Position numbers and translations under genes: made by a program. From contig NZ_JAKLSQ010000011.1 in the NCBI RefSeq assembly GCF_022014495.1, forward strand, positions 1 to 64,000: a stretch of 64,000 nt of DNA. The letters run 5' to 3'. The notes below the pieces were generated by a model, which did not search any database, had not been told where the DNA came from, and saw only the letters and a program-made list of their open reading frames with translations. Positions 44,271 through 52,156 of this stretch are shown here, in pieces (position 1 is the first letter of the stretch; every line of letters begins with the position of its first letter). The DNA comes from Sandaracinobacteroides sayramensis. GTDB taxonomy: Bacteria; Pseudomonadota; Alphaproteobacteria; Sphingomonadales; Sphingomonadaceae.

Positions 44271-46132
44271 GCCAGGCACTCGTCGTAGTTGGTGACCGAG
44301 ACTTCGATCTGCCGCAGTTCGGGCGTATTGTCGGCTTCCACGGCGCCGGCGAAGCCGGCCCGCTGGATCGACTTGGAGCGGAGATAATAGAGGCTCTTGA
44401 TGCCCAGCTCCCAGGCGCGGAAGTGGAGCATCAGCAGATCCCATTTCTCCACGTCGGCGGGAATGAAGAGGTTCAGCGACTGCGCCTGGTCGATATAGGG
44501 GGTGCGGTCTCCGGCGAGCTCCAGGAGCCAGCGCTGGTCGATCTCGAAGGCGGTCTTGAAGGTGGCCTTCTCGTCCGCGTCGAGGAAGTCGAGATGCTGG
44601 ACCGAGCCGCCCTGCTCCAGGATCGAGCTCCAGACGGCTTCGGCGTTCTTCGCCTTCTCGATCAGCAGCTTTTCGAGATAGGGGTTCTTCACCACGAAGC
44701 TGCCCGACAGCGTCTTGTGGGTGTAGATGTTGGCCGGGATCGGCTCGATGCAGGCGGACGTGCCGCCGCAGATGATGCTGATGCTGGCGGTGGGGGCGAT
44801 CGCCATCTTGCAGGAGAAACGCTCCATCACGCCGCGGTCGGCGGCGTCCGGGCAGGGGCCGCGCTCGGCCGCGAGCAGCATCGAGGCTTCGTCCACCTTC
44901 GAGCGGATGTGGCGGAACATCTTGTTGTTCCACGCCTTGGCGCTGGCGGATTCGAAGGGGATGCCGCGCGCCTGGTAGAAGCTGTGCAGGCCCATGACGC
45001 CGAGGCCCACCGAACGCTCGCGGCCGGCGGAGTAGCGGGCGCGGGCCATTTCCTCGGGCGCGCGCTCGATATAGTCGGTCAGCACATTGTCGAGGAAGCG
45101 CATCACGTCCTCGATGAAGCGCGTGTCCTTGTTCCACTCGTCCCAGGTCTCGAAATTGAGCGACGAGAGGCAGCAGACGGCGGTGCGGTCGTTGCCCAGA
45201 TGGTCCGTGCCGGTGGGCAGGGTGATTTCCGAGCAGAGGTTGGAGGTGGAGACCTTGAGGCCGAGCTCCCGATGGTGCTTCGGCATGTTGTTGTTCACAT
45301 GGTCGATGAAGACGATATAGGGCTCGCCGGTCTGCAGGCGGGTTTCGACCAGCTTCTGGAACAGGGCGCGGGCGTCCACCTCGCCGCGCTTCTCGCCGGT
45401 TTTCGGCGAGACGAGATCGAAGGGCGCGCCGGCGCGGACCGCTTCCATGAAGGCGTCGGTGACGAGCACGCCATGGTGCAGGTTCAAGGCCTTGCGGTTG
45501 AAGTCCCCTGAGGGTTTGCGGATTTCCAGGAACTCCTCGATCTCCGGGTGGGAGATGTCGAGGTAGCAGGCGGCCGAGCCGCGCCGGAGCGAGCCCTGCG
45601 AGATGGCGAGCGTGAGCGAATCCATCACCCGCACGAAGGGGATGATGCCCGAGGTCTTGCCGTTGAGGCCCACCGGCTCGCCGATGCCGCGCACCCGGCC
45701 CCAGTAGGTGCCGATGCCGCCGCCGCGCGAGGCGAGCCAGACATTCTCGTTCCAGGTGCCGACGATGCCCTCCAGGCTGTCGGAGACGGAGTTCAGGTAG
45801 CAGGAAATGGGAAGGCCGCGCCCGGTGCCGCCGTTCGAGAGCACGGGGGTGGCCGGCATGAACCAGAGGTTGGAGATATAGTCGTAGAGGCGCTGCGCGT
45901 GCTCGGCGTCGTCGGCGTAGGCGGCGGCGACGCGGGCGAACAGATCCTGGCAGCCTTCGCCGGGCAGCAGGTAGCGGTCCTTCAGGGTTTCGATTCCGAA
46001 GGCGGTGAGGCGGCTGTCGCGCGACGGGTCCGTCTTCACCGGGAAGCGGGGGCCGTAGATCGCGTGCGTGGCGGGAGCGGCGGCCGTTCCGGCGTCCGAA
46101 TCCTGCTGCGCTTCGCTGCGCTGAAAGTCCAT
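44261..46132 (-). CDS. nrdA: Class I ribonucleotide reductase, alpha subunit (no ATP-cone)
   Basis: The protein has 623 residues from ATG 46132; the ATG at 46138 has its ribosome site (AGAGGGG) too close. Active-site cysteines are in LPISCYLNSVSD, STSNLCSEI and TAVCCLSSLNF. The radical-transfer tyrosines are in KSLYYLRSKSIQ, and the C-terminal redox pair is ECLACQ. It reduces ribonucleotides to deoxyribonucleotides. The usual N-terminal ATP-cone for overall activity control is missing: the barrel begins almost at once after a flexible 25-residue stretch. Two NrdR-like boxes lie upstream. Confidence 0.95.
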   Translation of the reverse strand: MDFQRSEAQQDSDAGTAAAPATHAIYGPRFPVKTDPSRDSRLTAFGIETLKDRYLLPGEGCQDLFARVAAAYADDAEHAQRLYDYISNLWFMPATPVLSNGGTGRGLPISCYLNSVSDSLEGIVGTWNENVWLASRGGGIGTYWGRVRGIGEPVGLNGKTSGIIPFVRVMDSLTLAISQGSLRRGSAACYLDISHPEIEEFLEIRKPSGDFNRKALNLHHGVLVTDAFMEAVRAGAPFDLVSPKTGEKRGEVDARALFQKLVETRLQTGEPYIVFIDHVNNNMPKHHRELGLKVSTSNLCSEITLPTGTDHLGNDRTAVCCLSSLNFETWDEWNKDTRFIEDVMRFLDNVLTDYIERAPEEMARARYSAGRERSVGLGVMGLHSFYQARGIPFESASAKAWNNKMFRHIRSKVDEASMLLAAERGPCPDAADRGVMERFSCKMAIAPTASISIICGGTSACIEPIPANIYTHKTLSGSFVVKNPYLEKLLIEKAKNAEAVWSSILEQGGSVQHLDFLDADEKATFKTAFEIDQRWLLELAGDRTPYIDQAQSLNLFIPADVEKWDLLMLHFRAWELGIKSLYYLRSKSIQRAGFAGAVEADNTPELRQIEVSVTNYDECLACQ

Positions 46133-46567
46133 CTTCATCCCCTCTGCTTCATCTCTGTCATGGCCGGGCCGGGGAAGCGCCCCACAGCCCGCAAATATAG
46201 GCGCAATGCCCGATTCCGCGACCCCCGCCGGCCCGTGGGCCGCGGCGCCTGTTCCGGAACAGACACAAATTCTGGGGGGCTATGCCGCCCCCGACACAAG
46301 GGATAGTGCCAAATCCCTGAATCCGCGCAAGCAGAATTTTGTGACAATCACCTCTTTCCCGCATGTCTGCCGGGTCCGGCCGGCAAATGCCGACAGGCGC
46401 GTTTCCCTTTCATGACAATGGTGTGAAAGCGCGGCCTGCGCCAGCCGCTGAAGGCCGCATACCGCGAGATACCGGGTTCTCCCAAAAACTATGCACAGCT
46501 TTTGTGGCTGGCGGGGCGGTCCGGCTTTTGGCTAGAGCGGCGCGGCACAGAATGGAGACCGAAGACG
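46133..46567. promoter_or_regulatory. nrdA/fumarase divergent region with tandem NrdR-like boxes
   Basis: This 435-base region holds no gene. Box 1 is ACACAAATTCTGGGGG at 46263-46278 and box 2 ACACAAGGGATAGTGC at 46294-46309. Both begin ACACAA, and they are 31 bases apart start to start. NrdR boxes follow acaCwAtATaTwGtgt and occur in pairs 31-32 bases apart, three helical turns, so the pair fits that layout; box 2 matches well, box 1 only at its left half. They lie about 130-180 bases before the nrdA start. Fumarase is transcribed the other way. Confidence 0.6.
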
Positions 46568-48082
46568 ATGGCCCTGATCCGCAGCGACGATGTGATTGAA
46601 TCCGTGGCACAAGCGTTGCAGCACATCAGCTATTTCCACCCGATGGATTACATTGAGGCATTGGGCCGGGCCTATGAGCTGGAAGAATCGCCGGCCGCCA
46701 GGGACGCCATCGCCCAGATCCTGACCAACAGCCGCATGTGCGCCGAGGGCCATCGCCCCATCTGCCAGGACACCGGCATCGTCGCCGCCTTCGTGAAGGT
46801 GGGCATGGGCGTGACCTGGGACGGCCGGATGACGCTGAACGACATGATCAACGAGGGCGTGCGCCGGGGCTACAACGACCCGGACAACAAGCTGCGCGCC
46901 TCGATCGTCGCCGACCCCGCCTTCGCCCGCGTCAACACGCGCGACAACACCCCGGCCGTCGTCCATGTGGAGATGGTGGCCGGCGAGCATCTGGAGATCG
47001 CGCTGGCGGCCAAGGGCGGCGGTTCGGAGAACAAGTCGAAGTTCGTGATGCTGAATCCCAGCGATTCGATCGTCGACTGGGTGGTGAAGACGGTGCCGCT
47101 GATGGGCGCCGGCTGGTGCCCGCCCGGGATGCTGGGGATCGGCATTGGCGGCACCGCCGAAAAGGCGATGGTGATGGCCAAGGAATCGCTGATGGGGCCG
47201 ATCGACATGGCCGAACTGAAGGCGCGCGGCCCCCGGAGCCGCATCGAGGAGCTGCGGATCCGGATCTTCGACGCGGTGAACGCGCTGGGGATCGGGGCGC
47301 AGGGGCTGGGCGGGCTTTCGACCATCCTCGACGTGAAGATCCTGGACTGTCCGACGCACGCCGCCTCCAAGCCGGTGGCGATGATCCCGAACTGCGCCGC
47401 CACCCGCCACGCGCATGTGCATCTGGACGGCTCCGGCCCGGCCTATCTGCCGCAGCCCGACCTTTCCCGATGGCCGAAGGTGGACTGGAAGCCGTCCGCC
47501 GAGGCGATCCGCGTGGACCTCGACACGCTGACGCCCGAGGTGGTGGCGAGCTGGCAGCCCGGCGATCGCCTTCTGTTGAACGGCAAGATGCTGACCGGCC
47601 GCGACGCCGCGCACAAGCGGATCGAGGATATGCTGGCCAAGGGCGAGGAGCTGCCGCTGAGCTTCAAGGGCCGCGTCATCTATTATGTCGGCCCGGTGGA
47701 CCCGGTGCGCGACGAGGTGGTGGGACCGGCCGGGCCGACCACCGCCACGCGGATGGACAAGTTCACCGGCATGATGCTGGACCAGGGCCTGCTGGCCATG
47801 GTGGGCAAGGCCGAGCGCGGGCCGGTGGCGATCGAGGCGATCCGCGACGCGAAGTCCGCCTATCTGATGGCGGTGGGAGGCGCCGCCTATCTGGTGGCGC
47901 GCGCCATCAAGGGGGCGAAGGTGCTGGCCTTCGAGGACCTCGGCATGGAAGCCATCTACGAGTTCGAGGTGCAGGACATGCCGGTGACGGTGGCGGTGGA
48001 TGCGCAAGGCACCAGCGTCCACAACACCGCGCCCGCCATCTGGGCGAAGAAGATCGCCGAAAAGCAGATGGAACCGGCGTAA
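46568..48082 (+). CDS. fumA: Fumarate hydratase, class I (iron-sulfur)
   Basis: The protein has 504 residues starting MALIRSDDVIESVAQ. The class I Fe-S fumarase fold is clear: CAEGHRPICQDTGIVAAFVKVG, NTRDNTPAVVHVEMVAGEHL, the middle GAGWCPPGMLGIGIGGTAEKA, DVKILDCPTHAASKPVAMIPNC, and the C-terminal YYVGPVDPVRDEVVGPAGPTTATRMDKFTG. The cysteines in these blocks should hold the 4Fe-4S cluster. It converts fumarate to L-malate in the TCA cycle. The start is after GGAG 10 bases away. It is divergent from nrdA. Confidence 0.94.
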   Translation: MALIRSDDVIESVAQALQHISYFHPMDYIEALGRAYELEESPAARDAIAQILTNSRMCAEGHRPICQDTGIVAAFVKVGMGVTWDGRMTLNDMINEGVRRGYNDPDNKLRASIVADPAFARVNTRDNTPAVVHVEMVAGEHLEIALAAKGGGSENKSKFVMLNPSDSIVDWVVKTVPLMGAGWCPPGMLGIGIGGTAEKAMVMAKESLMGPIDMAELKARGPRSRIEELRIRIFDAVNALGIGAQGLGGLSTILDVKILDCPTHAASKPVAMIPNCAATRHAHVHLDGSGPAYLPQPDLSRWPKVDWKPSAEAIRVDLDTLTPEVVASWQPGDRLLLNGKMLTGRDAAHKRIEDMLAKGEELPLSFKGRVIYYVGPVDPVRDEVVGPAGPTTATRMDKFTGMMLDQGLLAMVGKAERGPVAIEAIRDAKSAYLMAVGGAAYLVARAIKGAKVLAFEDLGMEAIYEFEVQDMPVTVAVDAQGTSVHNTAPAIWAKKIAEKQMEPA

Positions 48083-48088
48083 GCGGCC

Positions 48089-48766
48089 ATGCTGGGCTTT
48101 TCCCCCCGCGCCATCGTCTTCGACATGGACGGCCTGCTGCTGGACACCGAGCGGCTGACCGTCGACGCCATGGAGATGGAAGCGGCGGCGCGGGGGCTTG
48201 TGGTGCGGGACGGCCTGTTCCTGAGCCTCGTCGGCATCGACGAGACGGGGAGCCGGCGGCTGCTGGCCGAGGCGTTCGGCTCCGGCTTTTCCTATGAGGA
48301 TTTCCGCACCGGCTATCGCGGCCGCGTGCGCGAGCAGGTGCGGACGGGGATGCCGATGCGGCCGGGCGCGCGGGCGATGGTGGAGGCCGCGAAGGCGGCC
48401 GGGATGCCGCTGGCGGTCGCCACCTCGAGCTGGCTGGCGCAGGCCGGGCCGCATCTGGAACAGGCCGGTGTGCGCCCGCTGCTGGACGCGCTGGTGACGC
48501 GCGACGATGTGGCGAACCCCAAGCCCGCGCCCGAGCCCTATCTGCTGGCCGCCGCGCGGCTTGGGGTGGAGCCGGCCGAAGTGCTGGCGCTGGAGGATTC
48601 GCATTCGGGCGTACGATCGGCCGCCGCCGCCGGAATGGCGGTGGTGATGGTGCCCGACCTGCTGCCGGCGACGGGCGAGATGCGCCGGCTCGCCCGCGCG
48701 GTGGCGGACGACCTGCATCAGGTGCGCGGCTGGCTGGGGCTGGCGCATGCCGACGATTTCCTTTGA
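48089..48766 (+). CDS. HAD-superfamily phosphatase/phosphomutase-like protein
   Basis: The protein has 225 residues. HAD motif I is VFDMDGLLLDTE with the nucleophilic aspartates. Motif II is VATSSW; the motif III lysine and helix are in VANPKPAPEPYLLAA, and motif IV is LALEDSHSGVRSAAAAGM. The alpha-helical cap between motifs I and II is type C1, so small phosphorylated substrates or beta-phosphoglucomutase-like activity are possible. It follows fumarase by 6 bases, so it is probably co-transcribed, but no metabolic link is apparent. Confidence 0.87.
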   Translation: MLGFSPRAIVFDMDGLLLDTERLTVDAMEMEAAARGLVVRDGLFLSLVGIDETGSRRLLAEAFGSGFSYEDFRTGYRGRVREQVRTGMPMRPGARAMVEAAKAAGMPLAVATSSWLAQAGPHLEQAGVRPLLDALVTRDDVANPKPAPEPYLLAAARLGVEPAEVLALEDSHSGVRSAAAAGMAVVMVPDLLPATGEMRRLARAVADDLHQVRGWLGLAHADDFL

Positions 48767-48791
48767 ACGGCGCCTGCGCTAGCTTTCGGCG

Positions 48792-49883
48792 ATGGGCTGG
48801 CTGCGTTCGCTTTTGATCCTTGCCGGCTTGCTGGGCGGCGGGCTGCTGCTGGCCGCCATGCGCATGGACCCGGGGCCAGTGGCGCGGCCGGTCTCCGGGC
48901 ATTTCGACGGCGAATATTTCAGCCTGCCGGGTGGGCGGCAGATCGGCGACAAGTCTCTGGCCGATGTCTGGCAATGGCAGCGGACGCGCGAGCCGGCGCA
49001 CTGGCCGGACGCGGTGCCGGTGGCGCCGGTGATCCCGGAAAGCCGGGTTGCCGGCGGGCGCCTGGCGGCCACCATGGTGGGGCATGCGACGGTTCTGCTC
49101 CAGACCGAGGGGCTGAACATCCTGACCGATCCGATCTGGAGCGAGCGGGCCAGCCCCTTTTCCTTCCTCGGCCCGAAGCGGGTGACGGAGCCGGGCATCC
49201 GGTTCGACGACCTGCCGAAGATCGACCTGGTGGTGGTGAGCCATGGCCATTGGGACCATCTGGACCTGCCGACGCTGAAGCGGCTCTGGGCGCGGGACCG
49301 GCCGCTGATTCTGGTGCCGCCCGGGCATGGGCGGCTGCTGGCGGAGGCCGGCGTGGAGGCGCGCGAACTGGACTGGGGCGAGCGGGCGCGCCTTGGCGCG
49401 GTGACGGCCGTCGCCGAACCGGTCTACCACTGGACATCGCGGTGGTTCCTGGACCGCAACCGCGCGCTGTGGGCCGGGTGGACGCTGATCGCGCCGGGGG
49501 GCAACATCTATTTCGCGGGCGACAGCGGCTATGGCGACGGCGCCTTCTTCCGCGCGGCGAAGCGGCATGGGCCGGTGCGGCTGGCGCTGCTGCCGGTGGG
49601 CGCCTACGAGCCGCGCTGGTTCATGGCCGAGCAGCATATGAACCCGGCCGAGGCGGTGCAGGCCTTTGCCGACCTGGGGGCCGAGCAGGCGCTGGGCCTG
49701 CATTGGGGCACCTTCCAGCTGACCGACGAGGGGCGCGAAGCCCCCCGGGTGGAGTTGCGGGCGGCGCTGGAGGCCGCTGGCATCGCCCGGCTGCGCTTTC
49801 CGGCGCTGGAGGCGGGCGAGGTGCTGCGGATGGACGCCCCGCCCGTGGGGCTGGCCGGCGGGGAGGCCGGCGCGCCGGGTTGA
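48792..49883 (+). CDS. Metallo-hydrolase of the NAPE-PLD-like beta-lactamase fold
   Basis: The protein has 363 residues. The N-terminus is a membrane anchor or uncleaved signal (SLLILAGLLGGGLLLAAM). The core has TMVGHATVLLQTEGLNILTDPI, the zinc motif SHGHWDHLD, and FAGDSGYGDG further on. The pair GAYEPRW and LGLHWGTFQLTDE match the family of N-acyl-phosphatidylethanolamine phospholipase D-like hydrolases. It probably acts at the membrane or periplasmic side on a lipid or small ester. It follows the HAD gene by 25 bases. Confidence 0.85.
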   Translation: MGWLRSLLILAGLLGGGLLLAAMRMDPGPVARPVSGHFDGEYFSLPGGRQIGDKSLADVWQWQRTREPAHWPDAVPVAPVIPESRVAGGRLAATMVGHATVLLQTEGLNILTDPIWSERASPFSFLGPKRVTEPGIRFDDLPKIDLVVVSHGHWDHLDLPTLKRLWARDRPLILVPPGHGRLLAEAGVEARELDWGERARLGAVTAVAEPVYHWTSRWFLDRNRALWAGWTLIAPGGNIYFAGDSGYGDGAFFRAAKRHGPVRLALLPVGAYEPRWFMAEQHMNPAEAVQAFADLGAEQALGLHWGTFQLTDEGREAPRVELRAALEAAGIARLRFPALEAGEVLRMDAPPVGLAGGEAGAPG

Positions 49884-49958
49884 AGCGCGCGCCGGGAAAG
49901 TGGGGCTGGCGACTCGGTTTTGTTCCTGTTATGTTCGAACAATAACGGGAGGAATTCG

Positions 49959-50585
49959 ATGTCCGGGATCATTTTCTACACCCATCCGCAGTCGCGCGGG
50001 CAGACGGTCCGCTGGATGCTGGAGGAGTTGGGCCAGCCCTATGAGCAGGTGCTGCTGGAGTATGGGACGACGATGAAGTCGCCCGACTATCTGGCCACCA
50101 ACCCGATGGGCAAGGTGCCCGCCATCCGCCACCGGGGACGGGTGGTGACGGAAGCCGCCGCCATCTGCGCCTATCTGGCGGACGCCTTTCCGGAAGCCGG
50201 GCTGGCCCCCGCCCTTCCCGACCGGGCGGCCTATTACCGCTGGCTGTTCTTCGCGGCGGGGCCGATGGAAAGCGCCATGCTGGACCATTACCGCAAGATC
50301 GTGCCCGAGGACGAGCAGAAGGCCATGGTCGGCTATGGCAGCTGGGAGGATGTGCTGCGGGCGATGGACCTGGCGGTTTCGGAAAACAGCTGGATGGCGA
50401 GCGAGGCCTTCTCGGCGGCGGATGTCTATGCCGGATCCTCGATCGACTGGCCGGCGCGCTTCGGCATGTATGAGCCGACGGAGAATATGGCGCGCTATCT
50501 GGAGCGGATCCGCGCGCGGCCGGCCTATGGGCGGGCGAAGGCGATCGACGCGGAACTGGTGGAGAAGGTGAAGGCCGGCGGGTGA
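49959..50585 (+). CDS. Glutathione S-transferase family protein
   Basis: The protein has 208 residues starting MSGIIFYTHPQSRGQTVRWM, with GGGAGGA 6-8 bases before the ATG. The N-terminal thioredoxin-like domain contains NPMGKVPAIRHRGRVVTEAAAICAYLADAFPE, including the cis-proline and the glutathione-binding glutamate. The helical C-terminal domain is typical (YAGSSIDWPARFGM). The first catalytic serine or tyrosine is probably in the YTHPQSRG motif. Substrate is unknown. Confidence 0.88.
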   Translation: MSGIIFYTHPQSRGQTVRWMLEELGQPYEQVLLEYGTTMKSPDYLATNPMGKVPAIRHRGRVVTEAAAICAYLADAFPEAGLAPALPDRAAYYRWLFFAAGPMESAMLDHYRKIVPEDEQKAMVGYGSWEDVLRAMDLAVSENSWMASEAFSAADVYAGSSIDWPARFGMYEPTENMARYLERIRARPAYGRAKAIDAELVEKVKAGG

Positions 50586-50948
50586 TGCGGGTGGCGGGGG
50601 GCGGCGCGGCTGGGGCTGGATGACGCCATTTGCCGCCAGCGGCCGTCGCCCTTGGTTCGGCACCCTGAGTTCGTCGCCGCGAATTCGTCGCCCCGGGCTT
50701 GACCCGGGGCCCAGCTTTCCACCTCCACCGCCTTGCCCGCAGAAAAAGCTGGACCCCGGGTCAAGCCCGGGGTGACGGGGTGGGGCGGGATGGAGGATGT
50801 GGGATGGGTGACGGGTGTGGGGGATGGGTGACGGTTGTGGGCTAACGCCGACCGCAAACTTGGACTGCCCAACCAGTAGCGCTTCCGATGGGGCCCGGGC
50901 ACCTGTGCTGCGTGGACATATCCTCCTGAGCTTTTTGCCGGGCGGCTT
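50586..50948. repeat. Intergenic region with head-to-head dispersed repeat and a 20-bp tandem duplication
   Basis: No gene is seen between the GST and ribbon-helix-helix genes. A long inverted repeat has arms at 50687-50718 and 50745-50776 (32 bases each, a few mismatches, 26-base centre). Each arm is the dispersed unit with core GGGCTTGACCCGGGG. Then a tandem 20-mer GGGATGGGTGACGG(G/T)TGTGG lies at 50801-50840 with one mismatch. The final 100 bases are plain spacer. Confidence 0.8.
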
Positions 50949-51155
50949 TCAGCCGGGTTCGCGCGATTTCGACGGCCGGCCGCGTTTGGCCGGGGCGATG
51001 CGCGCGAGCGTCACGCCGCGCCGGGCGAGGCCTTCGCGCAGCAGCAACTCGATCTCGGCATTGGTGCTGCGCAGTTCGGCGGCGGCCAGCCGCTCGACCG
51101 CGGCGTGGAGCGCCGGGTCGAGCCGAAGGAGCAGGGATTTGCGCTGGTCCGCCAT
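50949..51155 (-). CDS. Small ribbon-helix-helix DNA-binding protein (Arc-like)
   Basis: The protein has 68 residues starting MADQRKSLLLRLDPALHAAV. The beta-strand KSLLLRLDP and the two helices that follow (LHAAVERLAAAELRS, TNAEIELLLREGLARRG) are a classic ribbon-helix-helix of the Arc/MetJ kind. The C-terminal tail is basic (RIAPAKRGRPSKSREPG). It lies 41 bases after the SPFH gene on the same strand and is probably co-transcribed. The tandem TGATATCA sites before that operon are the sort of operator such proteins bind, so it may be an autoregulator. No toxin gene is adjacent. Confidence 0.75.
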   Translation of the reverse strand: MADQRKSLLLRLDPALHAAVERLAAAELRSTNAEIELLLREGLARRGVTLARIAPAKRGRPSKSREPG

Positions 51156-51196
51156 GGTCTCTCGTCCGACTGCCTCGCCTCTGCTTTCCTCGCCCG

Positions 51197-52075
51197 CTAC
51201 TGGTAGAGGGTGCCGGTGTTGACCACGGGCTGGACGTTCTGGTCTCCGCAGAGCACCACCATCAGGTTGGAGACCATGGCGGCGCGGCGCTCGTCGTCGA
51301 GGTTGACGACATCCTTCTCGTTCAGCTGCGCCAGCGCCATTTCCACCATGCCGACCGCGCCTTCGACCAGCGTCTTGCGGGCGGCGACGATCGCCTCCGC
51401 CTGCTGCCGGCGGAGCATGGCGCCGGCGATTTCCGGGGCATAGGCGAGGTGGGTGAAGCCGCATTCGTCGACGGTGATTCCGGCGACCCTCAGGCGCGAT
51501 TGCAGCGCCTGCTTCAGTTCCTCGCCCACCTCCTCATGGTGGCCGCGAAGGGTGATGTCGTGATGCTCGAAATCGTCATAGGGGTAGCGGGCGCCGATGG
51601 CGCGGATCGCCGCCTCGATCTGGGCGACGACGAAGGCGCGGTAATCGTCCACGTCGAACAGCGCCTGCGCCGTGTCCTTCACCCGCCAGACCACCTGCGC
51701 CGCCATCTCGATCGGGTTGCCGCGCAGGTCGTTCACCTTGATCTGCTGCGAAATCAGGTTGTTGGCGCGGACGCTGATCTTCTTGCGCGTCATCCAGGGC
51801 CAGGTCCAGCGCAGGCCCTCCGCCCGGTCGGTGCCGCGATAGGCGCCGAACAGCAGGATGGCGACCGCCTGGTTGGGCTGCACCATGTAGAAGCCCCGCA
51901 GCAGGAAGAGGAAGAGCGGCACGGCCGGAACGAGAAGCGCCGGCGCGCGGGCGAAGATGGCGAAGGCGAGCGCAACCGCCGCGAGCGCCAGGAAAACCAG
52001 CATGGTGAGACCATTCATGGTGGCGGCGGGCAGTTCGCGGCTGGCGGCCAGTTGCGGAACAGTCGATGTGGACAT
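51197..52075 (-). CDS. SPFH/stomatin-type membrane protein
   Basis: The protein has 292 residues. Two hydrophobic stretches near the N-terminus ([38 protein letters not shown]) form a membrane hairpin. They are followed by the SPFH (band 7) domain, with [59 protein letters not shown] and the long helix [24 protein letters not shown] proteins form oligomeric rafts around other membrane proteins. It is co-transcribed with a ribbon-helix-helix protein. Start ATG 52075 has GGGGAG upstream. Confidence 0.88.
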   Translation of the reverse strand: MSTSTVPQLAASRELPAATMNGLTMLVFLALAAVALAFAIFARAPALLVPAVPLFLFLLRGFYMVQPNQAVAILLFGAYRGTDRAEGLRWTWPWMTRKKISVRANNLISQQIKVNDLRGNPIEMAAQVVWRVKDTAQALFDVDDYRAFVVAQIEAAIRAIGARYPYDDFEHHDITLRGHHEEVGEELKQALQSRLRVAGITVDECGFTHLAYAPEIAGAMLRRQQAEAIVAARKTLVEGAVGMVEMALAQLNEKDVVNLDDERRAAMVSNLMVVLCGDQNVQPVVNTGTLYQ

Positions 52076-52092
52076 GGCTTGCTCCCCGGAGT

Positions 52093-52114
52093 TGATATCA
52101 AATTGATATCATAT
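52093..52114 (-). promoter_or_regulatory. Tandem TGATATCA operator before the SPFH gene
   Basis: TTGATATCAAA and TTGATATCATA follow directly. Each contains the palindrome TGATATCA (52094-52101 and 52105-52112), and the centres are 11 bases apart, one helical turn. They are 20-30 bases before the SPFH start, in an AT-rich patch. A ribbon-helix-helix dimer pair would fit this layout. Confidence 0.6.
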
Positions 52115-52156
52115 TTTTCCGGTGGGGCAAGGACTCACCTGCGACTCACCCGCCAC

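Noticed and set aside
43813-44295. A plus-strand frame across the nrdA-nrdB spacer
   Set aside because: Glycine/alanine/serine-rich low-complexity product that reads through the repeat and the ends of both nrd genes.
46532-48748. A 738-residue minus-strand frame opposite fumarase and the HAD gene
   Set aside because: Histidine/arginine-rich shadow of two recognised genes.
50801-50840. 20-bp tandem duplication as part of a CRISPR or iteron array
   Set aside because: Only two units, directly adjacent with no spacers, in GC-rich low-complexity sequence; better seen as slippage.
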